This document shows positions 27,061-38,400 of a DNA stretch of 64,000 nucleotides, one piece after another. Position 1 is the stretch's first letter, and the number at the start of each line of letters is the position of its first letter. Position numbers and translations under genes: made by a program. Source of the stretch: Luteibacter rhizovicinus DSM 16549 (GTDB lineage: Bacteria; Pseudomonadota; Gammaproteobacteria; Xanthomonadales; Rhodanobacteraceae). The stretch covers positions 1,364,001 through 1,428,000 of the forward strand of contig NZ_CP017480.1 in assembly GCF_001887595.1 (NCBI RefSeq). Direction: 5' to 3'. The notes beneath the pieces were generated by a model. It was not told the DNA's origin. It ran no database searches and saw only the letters and a list, made by a program, of their open reading frames with translations.

Positions 27061-27298
27061 TCCCTACATACAAGATCGTGCGCGGATTCGGCAAAGTCAC
27101 CAAGCGAGCCGACGGCGACAGGCGAGTGCGGTCATGATCGGGCGAACGTCATCGCATCCGTGACAGAAAATCGCGTCATTAACGCGTCGCCGCGTGTGTT
27201 TTCCGACGTTGACCACCGAAAGACGCAAGCCTCGCCAAGCGAGACAAGCGTTGGCCTGTGTTAGCGTCAAGCCGTTCACCCTTACGTACGTTGCCGCC

Positions 27299-28060
27299 TT
27301 GGTCATTCAGCCCATCCCACCTATAAACGACGATCCCACGCTCACGACGCGAGACGCCGCGCGCCTCCTCGGCATTTCCGTCAGCACGGCGCAGAAATGG
27401 ATCGAGAGCGGTGCGCTCGAATCCTGGAAAACGCCCGGTGGGCACCGCCGCATGCGGCAAAGCGCCGTTATCGCGCTGCTCGAGGAACGCACGGCGATGT
27501 CGTCCGACACCGCGCTGTCCATGCCGCAGGAGCTCCGCGCCGAACGTTCTCCCAGCTATCCGGTGCCTCCCGACGAGGCGGCGCGCCTGCGAATGGTCGG
27601 ACGCACGGGTCTGCTCGACACGCCCGCGGATCCCGCCTTCGACCGCATCACCACACTGGCGCGACTGATCGCCGGCACGCCGATGTCCGTCATTTCACTG
27701 CTGACAGCCCGACGCCAATGGTTCAAGTCGGCCCTCGGCACCAGCATGAAGGAAACGCCGCGCGACCAGGCCTTCTGCAATCACGTCATCCTCAGCGATG
27801 AGATCCTGACGATCGAGGATGCACGGGAGGACACGCGCTTCAGGCACAATCCACTGGTCACGGGCGAGCCCCACATTCGCTTCTACGCCGGTTGCCCGCT
27901 GCGCGGTCCGGACGGTCATACGCTCGGCTCGCTGTGCGTCGTCGATCGCGCGCCGCGCCGACTGGACGCCATGCAGAAGGAAGGCCTCCGTGCGCTGGCG
28001 GACATCGCCGAAGACGAGATCCGCCTGTACATGCTGGAACGCGGTCGCCGCTGGAGCTAA
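27299..28060 (+). CDS. MerR/excisionase-type HTH protein with GAF sensor domain
   Basis: About 253 residues from the TTG at 27299. The first part is a winged HTH of the excisionase/MerR type (LTTRDAARLLGISVSTAQKWIESGALESWKTPGGHRRM, in blocks DAARLLGISVSTAQKW and PGGHRR), which binds DNA. After a linker comes a GAF domain (about 105-250; RTGLLDTPADPAFDRITTLARLI, FCNHVI, FYAGCPLRGPDGHTLGSLCVVD) of the kind often found in signalling proteins. The frame is open to a GTG at 27194, but those 35 residues are basic and unlike the family. No ribosome site is clear. Bases 27061-27298 hold nothing else I recognise. The combination suggests a one-component regulator; the ligand is unknown. Confidence 0.75.
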   Translation: MVIQPIPPINDDPTLTTRDAARLLGISVSTAQKWIESGALESWKTPGGHRRMRQSAVIALLEERTAMSSDTALSMPQELRAERSPSYPVPPDEAARLRMVGRTGLLDTPADPAFDRITTLARLIAGTPMSVISLLTARRQWFKSALGTSMKETPRDQAFCNHVILSDEILTIEDAREDTRFRHNPLVTGEPHIRFYAGCPLRGPDGHTLGSLCVVDRAPRRLDAMQKEGLRALADIAEDEIRLYMLERGRRWS

Positions 28061-28482
28061 GCCGGCGGTGGGGCCCACGGGTCGTAACTGCCGAAGTACC
28101 AGAGGTGACCCTCGGGATCCCGCGCGGAATAGCCGGCGCCGCCGTATGCCTTCTCTTCGTACTCGTCGACGATACGCGCGCCGTGCGACCTGGCCACGTC
28201 GTAGTGCGCCTTGACGTCACCGACGATGACGCACGGGCACTGGGTCTCCCGGCCGCCCGCCTCGTCGGGCTGGATCATGTGCTGACTGAAAGGTGTGTCG
28301 TCGCGCACGGAGCCGAGCATGACCATGCCTCCGCCCAGCGTCAGCTGGGCATGATCGACCAGGTGAGGCTGCTCCGCATTGACGTAAACCGCGTTCCGCT
28401 CGAAGCCGAAGGCGGTACAGAGGAAATCGATCGCATCGAGCGCGTTCCGGTAACGCAGACAGGGAATGATCGTGCTGTTCAT
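28057..28482 (-). CDS. VOC family (glyoxalase/PhnB-like) protein
   Basis: A 141-residue vicinal-oxygen-chelate protein with two babababb-type halves: IPCLRYRNALDAIDFLCTAFGFE at the N-terminus, GGGMVMLGS, and at the C-terminus GYSARDPEGHLWYFGSYDPW. Members bind metals or small ligands, or resist antibiotics; the function here is unknown. Its AGGAG ribosome site (28491-28495) is eight bases before the ATG and lies in a 6-bp hairpin (28489-28494 with 28502-28507). Its stop overlaps the stop of the convergent GAF gene. Confidence 0.8.
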   Translation of the reverse strand: MNSTIIPCLRYRNALDAIDFLCTAFGFERNAVYVNAEQPHLVDHAQLTLGGGMVMLGSVRDDTPFSQHMIQPDEAGGRETQCPCVIVGDVKAHYDVARSHGARIVDEYEEKAYGGAGYSARDPEGHLWYFGSYDPWAPPPA

Positions 28483-28513
28483 GCCGCAGGCTCCTCGTCA
28501 GGGAGCCCATACG

Positions 28514-29836
28514 TTACGCCAATTCCGCGACCGCGCGGCGCACATTGTCGATGCCGCCGGCCTGCGAGTTCGTCGCTCGGGCCACATCGGACACGCGATC
28601 CAGAAGGGCGCTGACCGACGCGAGGATATCGCGCATCGCCGCGCCGGCCTCGCCACTGCGTTCGCTGCCTTCGCGAACGCGATCGAGGGTGCTCTCGATC
28701 AGCGTGCGGATATCCTTCGCGGAGTCGGCACTGCGTTGCGAGAGCATGCGCACTTCCTGCGCGACGACAGCGAAGCCCTTGCCATGACTTCCGGAGCGTG
28801 CCGCCTCGATGGCCGCATTGAGCGCGAGGATATTCGTCTGGAACGCGATGGAGTCGATCAGGCCGACGATCTCGGCGATGTCCTGCGCGCCACCCTGGAT
28901 CGCCGCCATCGTTGCAATGACGGCCTCGACCATCGCGCCGCCGTCCGCAGCGGAACGGCTGGCGTCGTTGGCCAGTGCATTCGTCACGCGTGCCTGCTCC
29001 GCGATGGCCGGCACGGTGTCCGCCAGCTCGGTAAGCGAGGCATGCAGTGTTCGCGTGGCGCGCGTCTGCGCCGACACGTCCGTGGCGTACTTGACGACCT
29101 TGAACGGACGGCCAGCCATGTCGAAGATCGGGTTGTAGCTACCTTGAATCCATACCTCCCGACCACGCCGGTCGACGCGTCGATACAGTGACGAGTCATA
29201 CTCGCCACGTCCCAGCTTCGCCCAGAAGGCCAGGTACTCCGCGCTTTCACGATCCGCGCGATCGACGAACATGCGGTGGTGCTGACCGATGACTTCGTCG
29301 CGTACGTAACCCATGGTCGCGAGAAAGTTATCGTTTGCATCAAGGATGATGCCGTCGAGGCTGAAGCTGATCACGGCCTGGGCCTTGTCGATCGCGGCGA
29401 GGCGACCCTCCATATCCGCGGCCCGTAGGCGCTGCTCGGTCACGTCGGTGGCGAACTTGACCACCTTGACAGGGCGTCCGCGACGATCGAGTACCGGGTT
29501 ATAGCTGGCCTGGATCCAGACTTCACGTCCCTCGGCACCGAACCGGCGGTACAGGCCGACATCGGGCTCACCCCTGCCCAGGCGCGTCCAGAAGTCCGCG
29601 TAGGCCGCACTACCCGCCTCCGCCGCATCGACGAAGATACGGTGATGCCGACCGACGATGTCGCCACGCGCATAACCCAGCGCGGCGAGGAAGTTGGCGT
29701 TCGCATCGAGGATCGTGCCATCGAGCGCGAACTCGATGACCGCCTGCGTCCGGTCGATCGCCGCGATCTTGCCGCGCATGTCCGTGCGCGAACTCCCGAA
29801 GAAGTGACGAAGACGCGTGAGGATGTCGATGCGCAT
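28514..29836 (-). CDS. Soluble tandem-PAS methyl-accepting chemotaxis-type transducer
   Basis: About 440 residues with no membrane segment. Two PAS domains (about 20-140 and 140-260) are internal duplicates: [17 protein letters not shown] in the first and [17 protein letters not shown] in the second, each followed by [18 protein letters not shown] and a PAC strand ending KFATDVT/KYATDVS. The C-terminus is the MCP signalling hairpin with the conserved tip [21 protein letters not shown]. The layout resembles BdlA of Pseudomonas, which links redox or nutrient sensing to biofilm dispersal. The ATG at 29836 is chosen because the extra upstream frame has no family character. Confidence 0.88.
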   Translation of the reverse strand: MRIDILTRLRHFFGSSRTDMRGKIAAIDRTQAVIEFALDGTILDANANFLAALGYARGDIVGRHHRIFVDAAEAGSAAYADFWTRLGRGEPDVGLYRRFGAEGREVWIQASYNPVLDRRGRPVKVVKFATDVTEQRLRAADMEGRLAAIDKAQAVISFSLDGIILDANDNFLATMGYVRDEVIGQHHRMFVDRADRESAEYLAFWAKLGRGEYDSSLYRRVDRRGREVWIQGSYNPIFDMAGRPFKVVKYATDVSAQTRATRTLHASLTELADTVPAIAEQARVTNALANDASRSAADGGAMVEAVIATMAAIQGGAQDIAEIVGLIDSIAFQTNILALNAAIEAARSGSHGKGFAVVAQEVRMLSQRSADSAKDIRTLIESTLDRVREGSERSGEAGAAMRDILASVSALLDRVSDVARATNSQAGGIDNVRRAVAELA

Positions 29837-29984
29837 GATGTGTGCCTGCCCGGTGGCGATGGTTCGCACATCGTTATCGACGCCCGGAAGGGAAGGCTTG
29901 ATGCAGACTGCCGAATTCGCGCAGCGGTTGCGTGTGATCGCCGCTGAAGGGGCGCCCGCATTTGGCAGGTTCAACGGATCTGGT

Positions 29985-32351
29985 TTATTCGACGACGCCG
30001 ATACTCAGATTGCGCGAATCCGTGCGTCCGTGATCGTCGACGACACGAATGAGAAAGCGCCCTGTACGCTCGGGTACCCACATCAGCGACTGCCCACTGG
30101 CCACACTGCCGAGATAGGCATCATCGACAAACCAGTACAACGTGTGTGATCCGGCATCGGTCGTCGCCGCGAAGCCGATACGTTCGTTGCCCAGGTGAGA
30201 CACGCGAATCTGGTAGGTGCTTCCCTTCAGAGGCGACGTGATCCTGGGCGGATCGCCCGCCAACTGACCGCCGCCCTGGCAATCGGGCAAGGGCGGCGGT
30301 GTGCGGCGCGCCATGCCGGCCTGTGCGAACACGCGGGCGAGATCGGAAGGCCAGTATTCGTAGACTTCCGTGCGCGTGTGTTCGGGGTCGTAGGGCGGGC
30401 ATGCCGGCTTTCCGCTGTCCTTGTCCACGACGACGGGTCGATGGATCGTGCTGACACGGATCGGCGACTTGCCCGGGATGAACCAGGTGCTGCCGACCTG
30501 GGGGCACCATGCGTTCGGCAGGTCGCCGCTGGCCAGGCAGATTGGCACGCGACGGAGGTTGGGTGGATTTCGCCGGATGGGTTCGGCCAGCCCCGGACGT
30601 TCGGCACGCAGGGCATCGGCGATGCGGAAAAACAGCGGCGCGGCCGCATCCACGCCGACGAAGGCGGGATTGCCGCTGCCGTCGAAGTTGCCGATCCACA
30701 CCACGAGAACGTAAGGGCCGAAGCTACCCGCCGTCCACGCATCCCGAAAACTCCACGAGGTACCGGTTTTCCAGTAGAGCGGCAACCGCGACGGCTGCGC
30801 CGCCACCACATCGTCCGGCCGTGGATTCTGCCGAAGCATGTCCATGACCATGAAGCTCGCCTCCTCGCTGAGCATGCGCGTACCTTTCGTGCGCGGCTGA
30901 CCGGCCAACGTACGCAGAGGGCGCAGCTCACCGCGATTGGCAAGCATGGCGTACAGGCCACCCAGCTCCTGCATGGTTACCTCACCGCCACCGAGAACGA
31001 GTGCGAGCCCGTAGTGCTTTTCGCTGGCCATGCGTGAGATGCCGGCATCGTGCAGGAACTGGTAGAGATTCGGATCGGCGAGCTTTGCCGCGATCTGCAC
31101 GGCGGGGATGTTCCGACTGCGCACCAATGCCTGCGTCGCCGTTACCGGACCGAGGAAGTGGCCGTCGAAATTCTCCGGCGTGTACGGTCCGAAGGACGAG
31201 GGTACGTCGCGCAGCACCGTCTCCGGATGAAGAAGACCCTGGTCGAAGCCGAGGGCGTAGATGAACGGCTTGAGCGTGGAGCCCGGGGACCGCTTGGCCT
31301 GCGTGCCGTTCACTTGTCCGTAGATCGACGAGTCGAAATAGTCGGCGGAGCCGACCATCGCCTTGATGCCCATGTCCCGGGTGTCGATGAGGATCGCGGC
31401 GGCGTTGCGGATGCCGCGATCGCCACTGCGTTGCACGTACTGGTGTACCTGACGTTCCAGACTGTGCTGTAGCCCGAGATCGAGCGTGGTCGTGACACGC
31501 ATGTCGTCGCCGCCATCGAGCCGCCGTTCCGCGAGCACCTGCTCGACGAAGTGCGGCGCTTCGAACGGCAGGCGCGATAGCGGGCGGAGTCGCAGCGGAA
31601 GCTCGAACAACGGTGCGGCGCTCGCGTCCGTCGGATGCTTCATCACCCAGCGGCTGAAGAGACGGTCACGTGATGCCTTCAGGGCGGTATCGATCACGGC
31701 ACTGCCGTTGACGTTGCCAGGCAGTCCGCGCGACGGCTCCTGCGGGATCACCGCCAGGGTCAGCGCCTCCGGAAGACTCAACCGCGACGGGGCCTTGCCG
31801 AAGTAGGCGAGGCTTGCCGCGCCGACGCCCTCCACATTGCGACCGTAAGGAGCGGCGTTGAGATAGGCCTCGAGGATGTCGTGCTTGGAGTAGAACGCTT
31901 CCAGCTGGAGGGCACGCAGCGCCTGCACGAACTTGCCACCGGGATGGCGTGTGTCGAGGTGCCAGATCAATCGTGCCAGCTGCATCGTGATGGTCGAACC
32001 ACCTTGCGGATTGCCATGCCTCACGTACGTCACCCAGGCGCCGCGCACGAGGCCCCAGGCGCTTACGCCGGGATGCCAGCGAAACCAGCGGTCCTCGTGC
32101 AGCAACACGCCATCGACCAGGGCGGGCGAGATGTCCTCGAGCGGCACCCAGAGGCGATAACGCTCGTCACTGGCAAGGGTGAGTCGAAGGAGGCGTCCAT
32201 CCGCGTCGTAGACGGCCGTCGACGACGGGAACCACGCGCGGAGTGGCGCGTGTGGCCAGAGCCGTATACCCACCGGCACGGCGACAAGCAGCAGCAACGC
32301 GACGAGCGCGTTGTGCCACTTGATCCGGCGGAGGCGGGAAATAAGTCTCAT
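29985..32351 (-). CDS. pbpC: Penicillin-binding protein 1C
   Basis: A 788-residue bifunctional peptidoglycan synthase: N-terminal membrane anchor, a GT51 glycosyltransferase domain ([34 protein letters not shown]), a transpeptidase domain with the active Ser in [14 protein letters not shown] in the SxN box and [12 protein letters not shown] as the KTG box, and the C-terminal BiPBP_C domain (about 690-785). It lies just downstream of the alpha-2-macroglobulin gene on the same strand, the well-known pbpC-yfhM pairing. A REP pair separates the two genes. Confidence 0.95.
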   Translation of the reverse strand: MRLISRLRRIKWHNALVALLLLVAVPVGIRLWPHAPLRAWFPSSTAVYDADGRLLRLTLASDERYRLWVPLEDISPALVDGVLLHEDRWFRWHPGVSAWGLVRGAWVTYVRHGNPQGGSTITMQLARLIWHLDTRHPGGKFVQALRALQLEAFYSKHDILEAYLNAAPYGRNVEGVGAASLAYFGKAPSRLSLPEALTLAVIPQEPSRGLPGNVNGSAVIDTALKASRDRLFSRWVMKHPTDASAAPLFELPLRLRPLSRLPFEAPHFVEQVLAERRLDGGDDMRVTTTLDLGLQHSLERQVHQYVQRSGDRGIRNAAAILIDTRDMGIKAMVGSADYFDSSIYGQVNGTQAKRSPGSTLKPFIYALGFDQGLLHPETVLRDVPSSFGPYTPENFDGHFLGPVTATQALVRSRNIPAVQIAAKLADPNLYQFLHDAGISRMASEKHYGLALVLGGGEVTMQELGGLYAMLANRGELRPLRTLAGQPRTKGTRMLSEEASFMVMDMLRQNPRPDDVVAAQPSRLPLYWKTGTSWSFRDAWTAGSFGPYVLVVWIGNFDGSGNPAFVGVDAAAPLFFRIADALRAERPGLAEPIRRNPPNLRRVPICLASGDLPNAWCPQVGSTWFIPGKSPIRVSTIHRPVVVDKDSGKPACPPYDPEHTRTEVYEYWPSDLARVFAQAGMARRTPPPLPDCQGGGQLAGDPPRITSPLKGSTYQIRVSHLGNERIGFAATTDAGSHTLYWFVDDAYLGSVASGQSLMWVPERTGRFLIRVVDDHGRTDSRNLSIGVVE

Positions 32352-32370
32352 CGTTACTGCACGTCGTCAT

Positions 32371-32451
32371 GTAGGAGCCGATTCATCGGCGAAAGGGTGC
32401 TCGCCAAATCCTCGCCCGCTGCCGCGGGATCGCCGATGAGTCGGCTCCTAC
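32371..32451. repeat. REP (GTAG-type) inverted pair
   Basis: Arms 32371-32392 (GTAGGAGCCGATTCATCGGC...) and 32430-32451 are reverse complements with one mismatch. The pair fills the space between the macroglobulin gene and pbpC, which are read in the same direction, so it may reduce read-through or protect the upstream transcript end. Confidence 0.8.
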
Positions 32452-32466
32452 GCAAAGCGTGATGGC

Positions 32467-35400
32467 CTAGGGCTTGCGCTCCACGGTCATGATGCCGCCA
32501 CCGGGCGCGCGTGCCTGAACACCTCGGTTGTAGAGCGATTCGATCAGGGCCGGCGGGATCACGAACTTGCCGGCATTGGTCGCCTTGATGCGATAGATGA
32601 ACTCCTGTACGTCGGTCCGTGCCACACCGTAAACCACGACACGATCCTCGCGAACGTCCGCATACTCGGGTTTCCAGGTGGACTCCGGATTGCCGATGGG
32701 CGAGTGCCACGCAGGCGTATTGTCCTCTTCACTCTCGGCGGCGCCGTCGCTGTCGGCACCAGCGTCACTACCTTCCTGCGTCCCCGAGTCGTCCGACGTC
32801 GCCTCATCCGACGACGGCGTCGCTTCCGTCGCATCCGCCGGCGCAGCCGTCGACAGCACGGGTTCGAAGCCACCCGGCAGGAGATCGACGATGGCGATGT
32901 TGTAAGCGTCGTGATCGCTCGTGGAACGGACCCTCACGTGCACGTCGATCTCGTCACCGGTCTCGACCTTGTCGACGGATTTCCCCTTGGTGTCCGTATA
33001 CGTACGGGTAATCTCCAGACCGTCCTTGCGCGTATCGGTCGAAGGCTTGCGGTCGAAGCCGGTCTGCGCAACGCCGTACCATGCGGTTGCATCGGCGTCG
33101 TTCACCAGGCGCAGGCGTTGCGCGCCGGCTGTCCAGTGGGCGTCGACCAACGAGCCCTTCGCGGCGCCGATCGGCGTGACCGCGCCGCTCGCGGCGACCG
33201 AGCCGATCGACAGCTTGCTCACGTCACCACCGGCCTGCGTCGCCCACGCATCCAGCGCCATGATGATCATGCCGGAGGACAGCGTGTTGTAGTTGCCCCT
33301 GGCGAGCGGGCGAACAAGGTTCTCGATCGTTTCCGGCGGCAAGGCCTTTGCCTGCTCCGGAAAGTGCTTGGCCAACAGGTAGAGTACCGACGCGTCACGG
33401 ATCGGCGCGTCGTAGTAGTCCTCGTAGCGATAGGCCTCGTCCGCGGGTTTGCGCGTAAGCAGCTTGCGCGGACGAGCCATGAGGTCACTGGCCAGCTTGT
33501 CCTGATGGAGCAACTGGTACGACGCGGCGAGCCACGCCGCGGCAAGGTCGTCACGCCACTGCTTGGGATAGACCTCGTCGAGACGACGCTGCACCGAAGC
33601 GAGGTCATTCGTGGTGACATTGCCCTGGCGCGTCAGCAGGTAGATCGCATACGCGCGCTGGCGCATCTCCACCAGGGAATCGCCGCTGTCGTCGGCGGCG
33701 ATCTGGCGCAGGGCGTTGTCCGCCGAGGCCAGGAGGTCGGCCGGCACGGCCACGCCATGATCGCCTGCCTCGACGAGGTAATGGACCGCGTAGTCCGTGG
33801 CGAACACATGCGTGTCCGGCGTGGCGGTCCACAGTCCGAAGCCGCCCTGGCCGTTCTGTCGAGCGCGAAGCACGTCGAACAGCGCCGCGACCGGATCGGC
33901 TGGCGGCGTCTCGTCGTCCATCATGCGCGCCGGCTTGATGTCGCCGAACTCCGGGCGCTTGCCGAGGATCAGGGCCGGCATCGCGGCGCTGATCACCTGC
34001 TCGGTACAGTAGTGCGGGAAGTCGATCAGGTACGTGGCAAGCCCACGCGCCAGCACGACGGGCACGGTGGAGAACGAGGCGTCGCGCCTGGCGTACTCGT
34101 CATGCATGTCGCGCAGTGACGTCACGTCGGCACGACCGTGGGCGTCGACACGACCAAAGGCGAGGTCGGTCCGTAGCGGCGAGGCAGGCCGGACGGAAAG
34201 GTCGACGCTCTGCTTCGCCGACTTCCCGTTGAAGCCCGCGGTGAATGTCATGTTGCCCGAACCCAGCTTATCCGTGGCGCGTACGCGGAAGATCGCCACG
34301 CCCTCGCGCATCTCGCCGAGGTTGAGCGTGCTCGTTGCGTCGCCGACGATCTGCAACTGCGGGCCAGGCTTGAGGCTTACCGCCACCGGCACCTCCTTGC
34401 CACCCAGACCGGTGAGGTTGTTCGCCACCCCCACACTGATCTCGGCCTCGTCACCCGGGGCGAGCGTCGTCGGCACATTGGGCGAGAGCACGAAGTCGCC
34501 GCGGACCGTGGTCTGGCCTTCGAACGTGCCGATCTTCTCCGGCGAGACACTCACCGCCATGACGCGCAGCTTGCCGTTGAAGTAGTCGGGCACTTTGTAC
34601 GTGAGGTCGCGCGAGCCATCGATGTCGACGATGCCGGACCAGTAGGCCACCGGCTTGTCACGCTTCCGACGGAAGGGGTTGAGCTGGCGGCCGATGGCAC
34701 CGTCCGCATCGCCGCCGGGCGCGGCCATCGTCATCAGCTTCTGGAAGTCCGGAATGATCAGGTCGAGGATCTGCGACGTGGAGACCTCGAGCATGCGCTT
34801 GCGGAAGAAGTACTGCAGCGGATCACCCAGCTTGTAATGCGCGACCTGGAGGATGCCTTCGTCCACGGCGAAGACCACCGCGCGCGTCGGCGTCGTCGAG
34901 GTCACGTGGAAAGTGACGGTATCGCCAGGCTTGACCAGCTGCGGTGACTCCACGGCCAGGACGTTACGCCGCGCATCCATGTTCACCGAGAACGGCACGA
35001 CGCCGAACGACAGCGGGCTCATGAAGATCTCGTCGGACGACGGGTCGCGCACGTACTGCACGTTGATGTAACCGTTGCCTTCGAAGTCGGCCGGCACCGT
35101 GATGTGCTGGACCGTGCTCGTCGACTCGGCGTGAAACCAGGCGTGGGCGTACACCTTGTCACGCTCGATGGTGATCAGGCCACTGCCCGCATACGGCGCC
35201 CGGATGGCAATATCCACTGCTTCACCGGGCGCATAGTCCTTCTTCGACAAGGTCAGCTGCAGCTCGGCATTGCGCTCGAGCGAGCGCGAGACATTGCCTT
35301 CGCCGGCGACCGACCAGGCGACGCGATTGACTTCCTTGCCCTCGGCGTTCTTGAGCACGAGTGCGAAATTGCCCGGCTTGTCCGTCGGTAGCGCCACCTC

Positions 35401-38400
35401 GAGGCCAGCCGACGGAATCGTCAGCGGCGTTTCGGACACGGTGGTCTCGCGCGCCTTCGACTCGTACTTGAAGACGCCCGAATCCTGCTTGGTCAACACG
35501 GAAACGAATCGCGTTTCGACGATCGCCTGTTTCAGCCCCTTGAGATCGATGCGTTTGGCAGACGGATCGATCGCCACGAGGTTGACACTGCGTTTCGCAT
35601 CGCGGCTGACATAGTCGAGATTGTCGACGGCCTTGTAGCCGACGAGCCAGTCGTTCGACGACACCATGCCCTGCGTGGCGGCGGCGACGCTTCGGCCACC
35701 TTCCGCTTCGTAGGCCTTGGCGAGGAAATACAGCTGGTAGGTTGCGTCGGCGTACTTGGAAAGGTCCAGCGCAAACTCCGCATGGCCCTTGGCGTCGGTT
35801 TTCGCGTCGGCGAGCTTTTCTTCGAAGCCTTCTTTCGCGCGGCGCACGTCGTAGAAGTGGTAGTCCTTGTAACTGGGGAACGAGGGGAAGGCAGGACGCA
35901 GGACCAGCGAGCCTTCCACGCGTCGATCGGCCGCTGGCGTGCCGAACAGGTTCTGCACGTCGACCAGGGCCTTCAGCTGCGCCGGCTTCACCCAGCCTTC
36001 GGTGACCGCCGTGGACAGCTTGGCCGTGACCTTCATGCGATCGGGCTGGAACTCCTTGACCTGCACCGTGGTGCTGCCGATTTGCGAGTACGGCTTACCG
36101 TCCTTGGCGATGTACAGGTTCACGGTCCAGTTGCCGGTCGGCGAGGTTTCGGCCGTGGTGTGGTCGAGCTCGGCGAAGCCGGCTGCGTCCATCGAGACGA
36201 TCTGCTGGCGCACCGTCGTACCCCGCGGGTCGACCACCTCGGCGATCAGCGGCATGCCCGCAACGCTACGTGTCCAGCTGTTCGCGCGGACGATCATGCC
36301 GATGTGGAAGAGATCGCCCGGACGGTAGATGCCGCGGTCGGAGAACAGGTAGCCGGACAGCTGGCCCTGGCTATGTGCGTTGGGCTCGCCGCCGATATCG
36401 AAGCGCGAGAAATCCAGTATGCGATCGTACGACGTCACCGGCAGGAAGGAGAGGTCCTCGCCCTGGCGCACCACGTACATCGCCGGCGCCTTCTCCTGCG
36501 TGAAGCCCTTGAGATTGGCGAAGTGCGCGCGACCATCCGCGCCAGTGTTCTGGGTGAACAGGGTGCTGCCGTTCTTCGCGATCACCGCAACCGAGGCACC
36601 GGATACCGGCGAGCCGGTGCGAATGGACTGGACGAAGATGTCCTGGCTGCCATCCATGGATTTCTTGGCGATCACACCGAGGTCGGTAATGACGACGAGG
36701 CGCTCATCCTTCGGCCAGTCGTACGGCGCGCTGGCGCTGTCGTCATCGTCCTTCGCGGCCTCCGCCGCGGCAGCATCGGCATCGGCGCCGGCATCGCGGG
36801 CCGCGGCTTCACGGGCTGCCTTGACCCGGCGATCCCGCGCTTCCTGCACGGCCTTTTCGTCATACCCCGAGAGCTTGAGCAGGAACACGCCGCGCTTGCC
36901 GGCAGCGAGGTACTGGCCGAGGTCGAAACCTTCGTAATGCGCCTTGCCCGGGCCCTCATCAGGAAAGGAGACCGTCTTCACGAAGCGGTCGACGATATGG
37001 TCCGAGGTAAAGCCATACATCTCGGGCTTGGCGTAGCTGCCGGAGTTGAGTGACACCAGGTGCTGCAACTGGTCCGGCAGAACACGGCCGACTTCGACAC
37101 GCATGCCCGGGATGTTCCGCGAGACGACCGAGATGCGCTTGTCACCGCTGAGCGAAAGCAGGGAGCCATCCGCCATGAAGCGAAGCAGGCGCGGGTAGTC
37201 GGGCACGGTCAGCAGGTCGACGCGCGGCTTGGCCATCACGTAGCCACCGAACGAGGTCATCCCCTTGTCGACGCGCACGTAGATCCGCTGGCCCGGCTGG
37301 GCGTGGTAGCGGAAGCTCTGGGCCGCCGACCAGTCGTTCTCGGTCGGGACGATGTCCGGCTTGATCTGGGCGAAGGAACGCAGGTCGCTGTCGCCGATCG
37401 TGGAGACCGACCAGGCATGCGTGCCGTCCTCCGGCACGACCCAGACATGCAGGTGCTTCGCCAGTTCGGCATCGCTGACCGGGCCGCCGAAGTTCATCAC
37501 CACGACCTGCTCCGGCTCGAAACGGGCGTTATCGACGAGCGTCGCCGAGACCTCGTCGAGGGCGAGGCTGTAGAGACCCGGTACGCGCACCGCGGTTTCG
37601 AGTGCCTTGTCGGTGCCGTCGCCGCCACGACTGCTGCGCACGCCATCGTCCATCTTGAGGCCGACCGAGCCGTCGTCGCGCGGTAGCTGCAGGGGCTGGG
37701 AGTGGACGAAGGCGTTGAGGTGGTGCTCGTCGTAGGTGACGCTGAACTTGAGCTCCGCACCACGCTTTTCGTTGCGATTGCGCAGGTCGAGCGCGAGGCG
37801 CTTTTCCAGTTGCGCGGCATCCACCGGATAGTTGAAGCCCAGCTGGACGATCGTTTTCTTCTTGGTGGGGTCCTGCGGATCCTGGTAGAACTCGCCGTTG
37901 ACCACACGCGCCGTAAAGGGCGCCGTGGCGACCGTGAACTGGTCATCCGCCAGGAGCACGTGCGGCGCGAAGACCTTGGCCTTGTCGAAACGGACCTCGA
38001 TCTTTCGGCCCACCGGCCAGTCGGCGGCGGGGACGAAGGTCAGCACGCGGTCGTTTTCCCAATGCCACTGGCCGGGCAGCTTCGGATCCATGGCGATGCC
38101 GTCGGTGACCGGCTTGCCCAGCGACTCGAGCTTCGCTGCGGACGCGGAGAACGTGACCGTGAGCGGATGGATGGTCACCGGGGCGTGCTCGTAATCGCTG
38201 ACCTCCGGCGCCGGTGCTTCGAACGTGATCCGGTTTGGCTCGACCGGCTTCGGTCGGTTCTCCCACCAGTGCCAGCCCAACCATCCGGCGGCGACCAGGA
38301 TGAGCACCCCGGCAATCGTCCCGGTGAACTTCAGTGGGTGCTGGCGGGCGGCCTGGCCGGTGGCCGGTACCCAGGCGGGGGCAGACCAGGACATGTTCCC

